Part shown: positions 1 through 11,508 of the stretch, piece by piece
Layout: every line of letters begins with the position of its first letter
Position numbering within the stretch: the first letter of the stretch is position 1
Assembly: GCA_963854835.1 (NCBI GenBank)
Contig: OY978525.1
Location: 122,083,240 to 122,147,239 of the forward strand
Source of the DNA: Megamerina dolium
Lineage: Eukaryota; Arthropoda; Insecta; Diptera; Megamerinidae
Reading direction: 5' to 3'
DNA: 64,000 nucleotides
Notes under the pieces: model-generated
The model's input: the letters and a program-made list of their open reading frames with translations, nothing else
The model's database searches: none
Told to the model about the DNA's origin: nothing
Made by a program: the position numbers and the translations under genes

Positions 1-274
1 GCTTTAATGCCAACATGTTGGCAGCTGATAGAAAACGAATTGCGTTAAAAAATACTTTTTCTCCTTACACTTTTTCATTTAATCTTTTTTTGTTTGGAAA
101 TTACTTAGTACTTTTTAGCTTTTGAATCCTTAATTTATATAAAAATATAGAAATAAACTTATATTTATATTTTTTAGTACATATTATATGTGAGTTCTGC
201 ATGCAAAAAATAGAGTTAAACAAAATATAATGCTTTGGTTTTAAATTTTAAAGCATAAAGAATTGGTTAAATAT

Positions 275-348
<74 letters not shown>

Positions 349-1274
349 CATCTAAACCAAACGAAAACTCTTTCTCCTATACATCGAGTATATTTGAAAA
401 TATTGTATTATTTAACAGTTGTTTTACGGTTGTACGATTAATCGGCTAATCACAGAGTCTAATCAATTTTTCGGTTTCAATGCTTAGTTTAACAGATTGT
501 TGGATTAAACTATTAATCGCACAATTGTTATAAATTACTCAAAATTGTTTCAAGTAAATAATAGTGGATTTATACAACGTTATTGCATTTCATGCCTGAC
601 TATTTTGGTGCAGGACTGACCGTAGTATACATTTCGTCTTGATTTAATTCAACGAACAAATTATTTTGAGAATGTCTTTGAAAAAATTTTTGGAGAAGAA
701 CCGCAACAAAAATAAGATTTCTGGCACGACTATTGCATGTTAAATGCGATAATAATATATAGAATTATTTTTTCAAAGGATTGTATTGTTACTCGTTATG
801 ATCGAGTGTATTAAAGTGTTGTTTAAAATCCAAGGCGACCAATACATTTTCGTAAATGTTTCCAAATACTCTTCAACATTTCAAAGATTAAAAATTTGTG
901 TATTTCGGCTTGTAACACTCACAAATAAATGTGGTACCTATGAATTGGAATATATAATTTTTAATAGGATATTCATCCGAGTTGTTCTGTTCGTAAAAAG
1001 TCAGTACTTTGAAACGTACGAGTATATAACATAAAATGTGCTAATGAATGGAAGAGTTCGAACACACTCCTTCCTGCCACACAAAATTATGGTTTCGAAT
1101 CAAAAGTATAACTGTCTATCTGTCATAGTGTATGGTATCTAGTTTTCGGAATTATGCCAGAAAGGAAATTGAAAACTTCATAATTTAATATGATGGCGTA
1201 GATAGCCTATCCTGAAAAGTTATTATGTTTTAGAGGCCTTGATCAACACATAAGTATACACTAAAGAATACATC
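1..1274. other. Host-gene intron or 3' side, no exon recognised
   Basis: This AT-rich stretch should be intronic or 3' to the C1-domain gene, which runs off the left edge on the minus strand. Short open frames are present (for example 786-1034), but none shows a recognisable domain, coding-like composition or paired splice signals. The only clear structure is the TA microsatellite at 284-346. Confidence 0.5.
284..346. repeat. (TA)n microsatellite
   Basis: A pure TA dinucleotide run of about 31 units, preceded by ATACATACATG. It is likely to be length-polymorphic. No element boundary is visible around it. Confidence 0.95.
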
Positions 1275-1330
1275 TCAAAATATTGCAAAATTCAAAAATG
1301 GTCGTGCCAACTGCCATCGTGTCATCTGTT
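1275..1330 (-). CDS. Possible alternative terminal exon of the C1-domain gene
   Basis: On the minus strand a good acceptor (TTTTGTTCACAG) is followed by 56 nt. When joined to the single leftover base of the exon at 1528-1683, this reads K-QMTRWQLARPFLNFAIF-stop. The phase fits, and it would give a short isoform that ends soon after the C1 domain and lacks any SH3 domain. The open frame is only 18 codons and could be chance. A normal downstream exon before position 1 is at least as likely. No polyadenylation signal was confirmed. Confidence 0.2.
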
Positions 1331-1527
1331 CTGTGAACAAAATTAATTGAAAAGATGCCGAAGCTGAAAGAAGTAAGTACAACTTTATAGAACAACAATT
1401 TATCGAACCATGGACTTTTATTTCTAAACTGCATGATTTTAGCATGATTTTAGCATGATTTTACAGTCAGCCCTGCGTCGATATTGTACACATGAAGAAT
1501 TTGCTAAATGAAACTGTAAACACTTAC

Positions 1528-1683
1528 TCTCTTCCTCGATATCAACGCGATTCTCTAATTCTGATGTGCTCTTTTGACGCCTTAGCAATTTTTGTTTCGG
1601 CTGGCATCGTGGCAATTGCCCAGCACAATCTCCATGCGAATTCAATTTGCATATACGACATCGTAAGCCTTGACGTGTGTGAC
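1528..1683 (-). CDS. Stac: Exon: second half of a C1 domain (STAC-like adaptor)
   Basis: The exon is 156 nt, bounded by acceptor TTTTTGCAG and donor GAGA|GTAAGTG. It begins with two bases that complete a Gly codon from the previous exon. It then encodes HTRQGLRCRICKLNSHGDC and continues to QLPRCQPKQK, which supplies the Cys-x2-Cys, His-x2-Cys and final Cys of a C1 zinc-binding domain. The domain is followed by a basic, serine-rich linker (LLRRQKSTSELENR) and an acidic VDIEEE. C1 domains of STAC proteins, as remembered, carry the pattern GLRCxxCKxxxHxxC and sit upstream of SH3 domains. Those SH3 domains would lie beyond the left edge. UNC-13 and PKC C1 domains also contain RQGLRC-type sequence, so the family call rests mainly on the CDVC half in the preceding exon. 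Confidence 0.8.
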
Positions 1684-1742
1684 CTGCAAAAATGGAGAAA
1701 AATAGTAAACCAACAAGCTGTAAGAGTCGAATGCAAACTGAC

Positions 1743-1867
1743 CTCTCAAAATTTGCGAACAAACATCGCAAGCTGTTATCTTTTTATATGTGTACTCTTG
1801 TAGATGATGACTACCATCCTCATTGGGTCGTAGCGGTTGTGACGACGAACTGGCAGCTCCATTACGC
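1743..1867 (-). CDS. Stac: Exon: linker plus first half of the C1 domain
   Basis: The exon is 125 nt between acceptor ACTTAAATAG and donor GAGAG|GTCAGT, and only a 59-bp intron (1684-1742) separates it from the next exon. It encodes a Ser/Pro/Asn-rich linker (RNGAASSSSQPLRPNEDG) and then HHLQEYTYKKITACDVCSQI. This gives the starting His and the first Cys-x2-Cys pair of the C1 domain. The QEY...KK...CDVC spacing matches what I recall of vertebrate STAC C1 domains better than other C1 families. Phases agree on both sides: one base completes Lys from the upstream exon (GATAA|G), and one base plus GT makes Gly at the downstream junction. Together the two exons give a full C1 domain of about 50 residues. 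Confidence 0.8.
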
Positions 1868-2451
1868 CTATTTAAGTACACAAGCAGGAAGCGAAATTTG
1901 TGGAAGTAGTGAAATAAAATAGTTATTATTTTTGTTTTATATTTTCTTTAAATTAAATTGTAAAAAAGATGAAATCAATATTGTAAAACCGATGAAATAT
2001 TATGTGTGAGCATGAATGATGAAGTATAATTGGCCAATATCGAACAAAACAATAATGATAACATATGTATGTTGTGGTACTCGTGAGAGTGTAAATTAAT
2101 ATGAATGCATACTCGTACACACTACAAACAAAGAATTTTAAATATATACATATATATACTTTTACAGCATACGAGGTCCATTATTACAAATTCAAGTTAT
2201 TATCTCCAGCAATAATTGCTCTTCTTAATGATATTTTATGACAAAAATATATCATTGTCAAAACATTATATCCTCCATATAATCAATGATAATGAAAGGA
2301 CAAAAACAAACAAAAAACGAAACATAAGCATGTACCTACTATGTTACTTAGGCAATACAAGACGATAAGAGCACAAACAATGACATCATTAATTGTTAAG
2401 TCAACAATAAACAAAATTGACCATCAACTAATTATATTAAATAGTGTGGGT

Positions 2452-2678
2452 TGATGTTGCTGATGCTTCTGTTCGACGATATCTATGCATTCGGTTCAGT
2501 CATTAATTTGCTCTTTTATCGGTAATTTCATCATACCATTGATGTTCCAATTAATGCAAACGCCATCAGCAGCAACATCGTGACGAAATTTGTTCTGGTC
2601 AATATCCAATTACACGATTACATAAATTTGTATATACATATATATTAAACCATATATATATCGTGTAATTGACCAGAA
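2452..2678. repeat. Two nested or adjacent inverted repeats
   Basis: Two imperfect palindromes lie close together. GATGTTGCTGATG (from about 2452) pairs with CATCAGCAGCAACATC (about 2564-2579). TTCTGGTCAAT...AATTACACGAT (2593-2618) pairs with ATCGTGTAATTGACCAGAA (2660-2678) around an AT-rich loop of about 41 nt, with a four-base bulge in the left arm plus a small mismatch. The segment is less AT-rich than its surroundings. It may be a degenerate miniature element or a structured intronic RNA. No function is assignable. Confidence 0.6.
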
Positions 2679-3458
2679 GACACCTAATACTCTATTTACT
2701 TTACGCAAATTTTTATAAACAGTTCAGTTTAGCACGTTTTATTAACTGCTTTATCACAGCGCAATTTTTCTAAAGCAAACATTTTGCAAAAAAAAAAATA
2801 CTGGTTTTGTTTTTGAAATTATTGTAAATCACGTGTCACTATTCTCGACTGCACAAAGGATGTTTTTTAGAGAAATTAATGTACAGAAATTAATGTAGAG
2901 TCGTATGATCGCGGAAGGCGATTAGGCCGTTTCCTTCAATAAGTCGACCATGATGCGTGCATGATTCCCGTTCGCTTATGCGCATTGATCATTATTATAC
3001 GTTGGTTGTTCTCCCTCAACGCACACACTCTCACAGAATGAATTGGTTACATGTGTGAAAATGCAGACCACCGATTTAGAGCAGTGCCGGCCACACGAAT
3101 ATTAAAATATTTGCAGAAGTGTGCGTGCTTGTACAATGGCTACATAAAAACCGTGAAATGTGAAACGGTAAACAAGCATTGCAGCATACTGTCGTTTACT
3201 TTTCTGTTCACTGTTTTTTTTTTAACATATAGTACACAACAGTCTCCTTTCATCAAAACTTAAACAGCGATGAGAACTGAAAGCATAACATCGTGCATAC
3301 ACATCGTTAGCGTTGGTGTGAAAACACGAAGGCAAACTACACAATGTGCACAATTGTGACCGGTATTGATTTGGAGTATATGTGGTACGAAAACGATTCA
3401 AGAATTGTTCGATTAAATGTAGCGCACAGTAGCCTTCCCGAACTGATCTGTCTATACA

Positions 3459-3530
3459 TGACGAAACGGCAAACCAAACCTAGAGCAATTGATCATAGCG
3501 TTGCCATATCTGACCAATTTGTGACCGTGG
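3459..3530 (+). repeat. Dispersed repeat family C, copy 1
   Basis: This segment, starting TGACGAAACGGCAAACCAA and ending TGACCAATTTGTGACCG, recurs at 27921-27990 with about 80% identity. Weaker similarity extends upstream in both (TTCCCGAACTGA). No terminal repeats are visible. It is probably the non-coding part of an old DNA transposon, since the second copy lies next to an IS630-like relic. Confidence 0.6.
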
Positions 3531-3778
3531 CATATCAATATTTTTTTAAGCATTTGAATTTTCAAGAAATTGGGAAGGCCAAATGTTAGATAGTGATACG
3601 CACTATGGCATTCGTTTTAAACATTTTGAAAAATATTGATTTTTAATAAAGAGTTTGAGTTCCACTATTCCCTCACAGCCCCCACTCTTTCTCGAGTTGA
3701 AAAGTGGAATATAAAACAACAGAAATTGGGAGTATTCGAGAAAATTCACCTGATTGAATAAAACAAATCAAGCTTTCT

Positions 3779-3845
3779 ATGATGAAATTGCAAATCTTAG
3801 TACAAATGACTTTTGGATTACCAGATTTGATAACTGCTACACCAT
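3779..3845 (+). repeat. Dispersed repeat family B, copy 1
   Basis: The sequence from ATGATGAAATTGCA to ACCAGATTTGATAACT recurs at 58990-59056 in the same orientation with a few substitutions and small indels. Element identity is unknown. It occurs about 0.8 kb from a copy of repeat family A at both places, although the order of A and B is reversed. Confidence 0.65.
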
Positions 3846-4580
3846 TTTATCCCTATCGCAAACTGCTTCGCCCCTGCAACTGCAATTGGAACACCCTGTA
3901 CTTTCGATTTAGAAATAAGTTTGTTTTGGTCGTATCGTCTGTTGGGTGGAGAGCTTTGGTGTAGTTGTTTGCTACGGCCAGTCTCTCAAATAACAATACG
4001 AATATGCCCACTACTGTTACATAGTTATATCAGTTATTTTATGTACTTGTCGTTAGCACATCAGTAGTTGTTTCTTTTAGAAATATTAAATAAGATATAC
4101 CTAATACATACTTAGCAGGAATAAAAACATATTTTCACAAAAGAAACTATTAAATAAATAAATAAATTGTGAACGTTAATGAGTGTTAATGCATATGAAT
4201 GTACTATACACGTATGGGTACATATTTAATTGTAGAGGTTTAAATACAATATTTACTAGGTATAGAAGAAATTAAGCTATCATATAATAAATTGTATATT
4301 GTAGGCATACATATATTACTATAAATTATATTATATAAAATACGTATAATACATTTTACAAAAGAAATACAATTAATTGATCTATGATTATTTGTATATA
4401 CATATGTACATAATAATTATAAATACACTCTATTAGCAATGCATTCGATACAATAAATATAATCATTATCATCACCATCATTATCAATAGAAATAAATTA
4501 CAATTGATTATAATTGCACACGCATATATCTATGTATGGGTACAACAACTTACTCAGCAGAATATATTATACAATTACGC

Positions 4581-4762
4581 GATTCATAAGATCCCATAAA
4601 AAATTGTCATAGCTTCAAGTTTATTACTTCAAGATTTTTGTTGTATCGTGTTAAGTCGCTTTTGCATAGAAACCAAAAATGTCACTTTTTAAACTGTTGT
4701 ATAAACTTATGATAATATTGTCAATATGAAGCGTTATGACACCTTATGAATTTCCTAAATAT
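4581..4762 (+). repeat. Dispersed repeat family A, copy 1
   Basis: Shared with 58206-58502. Both copies contain TATAAGATCCCA, then TTAAGTCGCTTTTGCATAGAAACC (TTAGGTCGCTTTTTCATAGAAACC in the other copy) and end TATGAAT..CCTAAATAT. The second copy carries about 100 extra bases in the middle. The divergence suggests an old repeat. No coding content. Confidence 0.6.
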
Positions 4763-5630
4763 ATTCTACTGAGTATGCTCGTACAGTATATACATATGTA
4801 CGTATATGTGTTTATATATATGCATATTATATCATTGATTTACATATGTACATTGGATGCGCATGTACACCAAGGAGACAGTAATTTGTATGAGTAAAAA
4901 AACACGTTCATTTTTTGTGGGAGACCCTATAGAAACGTAGAGTTACATGAAAAAATACTCAATATGAAATTTTACGCCGTTCGAAGAAGGCTTAGAGGTT
5001 TCGACAACACGACGACCACTAGCTCGCGATTACTCATCCAAAACTCCACAATCGCGGAAGCAGAATTCTTTGATTTCACAAATTGATAAACTTGAGTTAC
5101 TTTTCAAAAATTTTAAACATTTAATGTGAAGAAATAAATACGTGCTTAATTTTATAGAATTTACAACATTTAAAATAATTTAAAATCGATATTTATCTCA
5201 CGATTCTGATCATCAGTAGAGTTTTGAAAACGTAAAGATCTAACGCATTGACTGCAATATTGTTTGGAAAATAAAAAAAAATTTGTAACTAATTTATTTA
5301 CATTTATCTCATTTGTTGAACTTAGGTGTTAAGTCGCAAAAACTAAATCTTATTCGATTAGCTTAAAATTTCATATTTAGTGTTTTTTTTTCGATCATCT
5401 CTCATCTCATATTTGTAGAGGATGTTTCTAACAATATCGACAATTTCAAGAATAGCAGCCACCTTAATGTACACAGCATTAATATTAAGAGGTACTGGTA
5501 GATCAATATTTACATGCTCATCAAGTGTTCATGTAATATGCAATTTAAGTATACGCCACTGTAATTGACAAGCAATAAAATTAACATATAGTACATAGGT
5601 GTACATTGGACTGGATGGTTAATAAGACTG

Positions 5631-5963
5631 CAATTATCTCCCTAGTGTGAAAACTTACTTTGGGAGAATTTTAGGGTCATGAAATTTTTCGTCCTTGGCG
5701 AATTTTTAAAACAGCAAAAATTCGACCCCATTAAATACAAAGTTTCTCTTCATAAAATTTGACGTTTCAGTAAGCGATGTATTTCTTTTTAAGATAAAAG
5801 GATTTTAAAGTATATTTTCAACGATTCGGAATCGGAATCAAGTAACAAATAAAAGAGTTATGAAGAAAACTTGATTTTTGCTATTTTTATGACTGGCCAA
5901 GGACGATCATTTTTATGACCCTAAATCCCCTCAAAGTGAGCTTTCAAACTACGGGAGCAATTG
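5631..5963. mobile_element. Foldback/MITE-like element with ~68-bp inverted repeats
   Basis: The left arm 5631-5699 (CAATTATCTCCCTAGTGTGA to CGTCCTTGGC) and the right arm 5896-5963 are imperfect inverted repeats sharing ACTTTG, TTTAGGGTCAT and CGTCCTTGGC. About 196 bp of AT-rich DNA lies between them. There is no open frame of note. Total length of about 333 bp with long arms is typical of a miniature inverted-repeat (foldback) element. The target duplication is not clear, so the superfamily is left open. Confidence 0.75.
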
Positions 5964-6372
5964 TAAAATATCTTCTATCGTATGGGTACCGACCCGGCAT
6001 AGTTTACGTATGAATATGATTCTACATGAATACATACATCATTTACTCAATCAAATATTTATACAAATTTCATATTTAAAATTAAGAATATTTACAAACA
6101 CATCCTCTATGATATGCTATTATAGATGTTGGATGCTTATAAACTGGGTATCAGAGATAATGCTAACGATGGCGTGAGTTGTACACAATTAATTAAAGGT
6201 TGAATAATTGTATGATTGTATGTGCGCGGCAGACTACTTGCATAAATAAATACATAATTGAAGCTATTTATAAATATTTGGTGCACATATAGCCATGAGA
6301 TATAATGAAAATCTAATGGATAGGTGGAAGCAAGGGGAAAATTTACATTTATTGCTATTATAGCATAACTAC

Positions 6373-6410
6373 TATATCTATATCTATATCTATATATATC
6401 TATATCTATA

Positions 6411-6474
<64 letters not shown>

Positions 6475-6490
6475 ATATATATATATATGA
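6373..6490. repeat. (TATC)n/(TA)n compound microsatellite
   Basis: Runs of CTATAT and TATC grade into about 30 TA units and are interrupted by TGATATAT. The 134-codon open frame overlapping it is a product of the repeat and is not a gene. Confidence 0.9.
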
Positions 6491-6491
6491 T

Positions 6492-6512
6492 ATACAGGGT
6501 GTTGCGTAATTA
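6492..6512. other. Possible transposon terminus (TACAGGGTGTTGCG)
   Basis: TATACAGGGTGTTGCGTAATT directly follows the TA run. TA-flanked CAGGGTGTT ends are common at termini of Tc1/mariner-IS630 elements in insects. A similar GCAGGGTGTTTTCAG occurs near 27001. No matching inverted terminus was found close by, so this is a lone end at best. Confidence 0.25.
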
Positions 6513-7951
6513 AAGACGATTAAGGCTACTAATTTAAGCACGCACTACATATAATGGGAAATTGGCTAGGACAGGGGCAAATTAAATTGTATTATATGGG
6601 TGAATAAAGGTATTTATATGTGTGTATGCGTGTATATTTTTGTTATTCTGTAAGGTTTCAATTGTTGCCTCTATGTATTGTGCTTCAGTTCCAATATTGA
6701 CAACTACATTGTTTTCGAACAGTATTGCTATTATCGATCGAGTTCGAATAGCAGAAGACGTGGCGTAAGTTATTCAAAGCAACAGAGCTTTTTCAAACTA
6801 CCTTAAATGTATACTATCGGTAGAGATTACTTGTGTGCAGGCAGTCAAAAATTTGTACTTAAAATTTATATCCTCCAATAAACCCACACGGCTCATAGTC
6901 CGAAGAAAATTTATTAAAGAGACTAGCAGTGGTTTTGTTAAAGATATTTGTAATTTGGATGCTTAAAGAAAAATTCTAGGTACACATTAGAACTCGTCCT
7001 ACTTCATGTGCATGTGAGTTTGTGTGGAATTTTGAGAAGGAACAAATGATGAGCAGTATAGGAAAAGAAAATAATAAATAAAAGGAAAAATGAAAATAAA
7101 GAGGGAAACAAAAATTAGAAGAGAAAACGAAACAAAAGACATTACGTTTAATATTTTTTCTTGTTCAGCTACTGCTACTAATGCTGAGGTGGTTGCGCCT
7201 GTACCTAGGTAGAGGTTCAAATGCATCCAACCAAATCAGGAGGGAAAATAAAATTCAAAGCAACAACCAATCGACTAACTATGTAGCTAACAAGTTTCAC
7301 ATGAAATTGAAGATTTGTAAACAAACAGAAAGCAGAATGGTAGAGATTTTCTGAGTTAAGATGATAGTTTGAATGGCCATTCTTTGTTTTGTTTGTTTGA
7401 GTAGTTCAAATTTTGCAATGACTTGCTGTACAACGATACGTCTACCCATGCATAGCTACTGCAGTTAAAAGTATTCAACCTTGTGTGATATGCCAGTACT
7501 GTTGGCAACTTTTTCAATATCTTTTCAAAACTTTTCTGATTATTTTTAGCAATCTCCATTATTTTATATTTTTTTCTTGTGTATTGATGCTGCTCTTCTC
7601 GCTGTCTTTTTTTCCAACCATCTTGTATTTGCTTATTTCTTGTAGGTTTATTTGTTGCATATAAGTTTTAAGTACATATTCTGCCAGAAGTTTTTCTGTG
7701 TTATCTTTTTGCAACAAACTCTAGAAATAAACGTGAAGCAGAAAGTGAAAATAAAGAAAAGAAAATAAATAATAAAGGAAGTAATATTTCTGCTCTAAAA
7801 GAATTCCAGAAATAATTTACTAAAACTATATTTATTGTCTCATTTCATACCAAGTGAATCCAACAAGTTATGCTGTATTTTATAATGAGTTGAACCGCAC
7901 GAGTACGATAAGAAGTTACATACGTTAAAACTCAAGACATCAGCAAATAAT

Positions 7952-8281
7952 GTAGGCCTTGTTTTAAACAGACAACTGGTTTCAATGTCCAATAAAAGAG
8001 TACAAAAATTGTATATTTAATCACCAGTATAACAATATAATACGGTACCATGGAGAATTGCGTAGGCCTTGTCCTAAACAGACAACTGGTTTCAATGTCC
8101 AATAAAAGAGTACAAAAATTGTATATTTAATCACCAGTATAACAATATAATACGGTACCATGGAGAATTGCGTAGGCCTTGTCCTAAACAGACAACTGGT
8201 TTCAATGTCCAATAAAAGAGTACAAAAATTGTATATTTAATCACCAGTATGACAATATAATACGGTACCATGGAGAATTGC
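7952..8281. repeat. Tandem array, 3 x 110 bp, nearly identical units
   Basis: The units are 7952-8061, 8062-8171 and 8172-8281, each starting GTAGGCCTTG and ending GGAGAATTGC. Unit 1 differs from the others at GTTTTAAAC versus GTCCTAAAC, and unit 3 has CAGTATGAC versus CAGTATAAC. Otherwise the units look identical, which implies very recent duplication or homogenisation. The unit contains GGTACCATGG and AATAAAAG. The 63-codon minus-strand frame crossing it is only a by-product of the 110-bp period. Confidence 0.97.
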
Positions 8282-10732
8282 GTATATATGAATGTTTATT
8301 AAAAAAAATCTTCAGCTTTGTTAATTGGTGCTCCAATAGCGTACTCTTTGATCTACGAACTCTATCAAAAATACGTTTTCTCCTCTTTTAATTATTAAAA
8401 CTTTGGACACTGACTAGCTTATATCCGGACATTAAGTTCCCAAAAGTTTTCCAGACATTAATGAATTCCGTATTTCATTCCGAATATAATGGCAAGTCTT
8501 TCGTCAATATCATACTGCATAAAGGATGACGACGTGATGTTCATCGAGGGACATAGTTAGATTATCAGGACGCAGACCGAATAGCGTTAAAGGCTATATT
8601 AAGCAACAAAGTGACTTATTTGTTTCACCTATTTACCGAAAGTTTGGTTTTAAGATATCCAATTTATTTGTTAAGCCATGAGAAACCTGAACCTTAATTG
8701 TAGACCCATGGTCCCTTGGGAAAATGTAATAGGTGCAGTACAAATAAATGTCCTGTCATGACATGTTTTTCATGCATTTCATCCTTATTAAAAACATAAT
8801 TTTTACAAAGCTTAATAATCGAAATATTCGCCATTACTATCTATGGTATTTTGCTATTTATCGGCTAGATGATGGATGCCCTCGCGATAGAAACTTGGTG
8901 GTTTTGAGGAAAATTAGTACTAGAGCTAAATAAGACTGCATTGATCTGAATAAGTGGTATTTGGAAAGAGCCAAGTCTAGAGAATACGCCCCATTTATCG
9001 AGTTCCATCTCTTATAAAATGCATACACATTGAGTGACAGCTTGTAGACGACTGAAACTTATGTCATATAAACAGCAATGTCTAAGCTACAAATACCCAA
9101 AATGGCGTGCTAAGTGGATGCGTTTAAGTATGTTGTTTTATACAACAACCATTGCAGAATTTATTTGTACTCCTATTACTTAAAATGATAGGCAGTTTGT
9201 GTTTCTGCTATACGATGTGAGGGCAAAAAAATTGACCCGCTCTAATATACATACGATATGAGCAAGAAAATGCCAATCTTAATGGAAATCGTAAGGCGCA
9301 ATATTGTACACATGCTTTTTCCTAGTTGGTCTCCGTTTCATATCGCACTCAAAAGAATTTCAGGGAAAAATTGCAATATTTCACATATGCATAATGTATG
9401 CAGACAGCATGAGCATCTGTTCGCCGTGCTCTCTATTCATGCCACATTCCATTACGCAGTAACATAAGTTATTATTGGCACGTATTGTTGGCAAACACAT
9501 AGCCGCCGGGGAAGGTTAAAGGGCAGTACAAAATATTTTGCCTATGTTTGCATATTTTCAATGAGTATATTGAACACTTGAGTGAATGAATGAAGGATCA
9601 TATATAGTAAGTAGGAGGCTATTATATACGTATAAGAAGAGCTTGAAAAGGGTGAAAGTTGATGTTGATGCTCTAGATGATTCAAATATTTGGCCACTTG
9701 AGTCCGCAGTTGTCTACATACACATATTGTAAAAGCTACATGCTACGAAGAATTGCATTTATTGGAGGAAATATTGGATTTTTTAAACTACTTACATATC
9801 TTATGTAAGATGTGGGAAAATTGAGGCAATGTAAATATTAGAAATATGCTCTAATGCTGTGTAGGGATATATCCTTCAATATTGGAATATTTTAAATACT
9901 TCTACATATAAGGCTGTTAATGTGTGAGGGTATGTATGTATGTGTGTTGAATATTATTAAGTAGGTATAGTATGTACACAAGCGTTAATTTATTAATTTT
10001 GCAAATTGCGTGCTGCTAAGTGCAGATATTACATACTTAATAAAGCGTACTAACACAGGTTCAATACAAAAGCAACACAATTGCGTTACACATATTTATT
10101 ATTTTTATATTACAGTGTATAAATTCGCATTAATGAAATAAGAAAATAAAAAATAATAATAAATTCTCACATATTGTTTTACCTTAAAGTCAATACGGTT
10201 GAGACGGCGTGATACATTTGATTTGAGCGTGGTAGACTAATTTTTGTTCAGAATTGTAAATTCAAATTTCATATGAATTTCGATGTAATTTATGTGTTGT
10301 GAATGTTTTTTGTAAGCCAAAAGAATTAGTTAAATGTTTTGTATATTAAACGAATGAAATTTTCGTTACATTAAAATGCGGTTATTCGTTAAGTTTATTG
10401 TTTTTGATTTAGATGATTTTTATATGGATTTTGCGGAAGATTATATATTATTGGATTTGTTTGCAAATAAATAAAATTAGAAAGAATCATGTTGATTAAA
10501 ATTGTTAATTTCTTAAAATTAAAAAATTTTTTGCCTTTACTTAATTGTAGACTAGCTTAACTTACAATAAGTAATATGTATATACTAATACATATGTAGG
10601 TATAGTATTGTATACATAATATTTAGATAGAGAAGTACAAGTATTAAGATACTTAACTCTTGACTAGCTTGTCATTTCTGATGATATTCATTTTGAGGAA
10701 TTTTGTTAACCGTAAACAACTTGCACAGCTAC

Positions 10733-11081
10733 TTACTTACTTACTTACTTATGTGGCCATAACAACCGAATATCGATTTAGGCCGAAAATAACATGCTTC
10801 GCCAGCCATCTCTGTTCTTCGCTAGCTGGCGCCAGTTAGAAATTCCAAGCGCCGTCAGGTTCTCCAGTACTTGGTCTTTCCACCGGAGGTTTGGTCTTCC
10901 TCTTTTGCGTCGTCCTCCAGCGGGTTCCGAATATAACACCTTCTTAGCTGGAGCGTGTTCTTCCATTCGCTCGACATGACCTAGCCAGCGCAGCCGCTGG
11001 ATTTTGATGCGCTTTACTATGTCAATATCGGCATACAGCTCGTACAGCTCTTGGTTGTACCTTATTCGGTACTCGCCACCA
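10733..11081 (-). mobile_element. 5'-truncated LINE insertion with 15-bp target duplication
   Basis: Direct repeats AACTTGCACAGCTAC at 10718-10732 and 11082-11096 flank a 349-bp insertion in minus orientation. It is open from its truncated 5' end to the stop and encodes RIRYNQELYELYADIDIV, then QRLRWLGHVERMEE, RGRPNLRWKDQVLENL and WRQLAKNRDGWR. This is the C-terminal tail typical of many non-LTR retrotransposon ORF2 proteins after the reverse transcriptase. After the stop come about 45 non-coding bases ending TATGGCCACATA and a tail of (AAGT)n, as expected for target-primed reverse transcription. The perfect duplication and intact frame indicate a recent insertion. The clade (RTE-like or other) was not determined. 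Confidence 0.9.
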
Positions 11082-11508
11082 AACTTGCACAGCTACATGT
11101 ATATAAAATGAGTTTTCGCTTAGAGGCACTCATGTCTCTCAAAGAGTGCATTTCATATATGGCCCATAATTATTGATATATTTATAATCATTAATTTGTT
11201 ATATGTTACATTAAAATAAATAAGTTTTCAAAGGATAGATAACGCTGCTCCACAGCATTTTTGGTGCCGGGTTGAAAGTAATTTTCCTCGGATAATATGG
11301 CCACGCTGAATCCAAAAATGGTATTAATTTTGCTCCAAGAGCTATACATATATACAAATTCTATGCTTATTTTCATGACGAAAGAGACCTACATGTTGGG
11401 ATTCAAATTGATTTCCCCGAGAATGGCTGCCGTTTTTATTTTTATCTTGCCTCTGAACGCGTGCCTTAAAATGATTATATCTTTTGACGTAGAAGCTTCA
11501 CGCGTACA

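Noticed and set aside
6137..6541. 134-codon minus-strand open frame rich in Tyr and Ile
   Set aside because: It is a translation of the TA/TATC microsatellite.
8021..8212. Minus-strand frame with internal protein repeats
   Set aside because: The repetition only reflects the 110-bp tandem DNA repeat. No start context or domain supports a gene.
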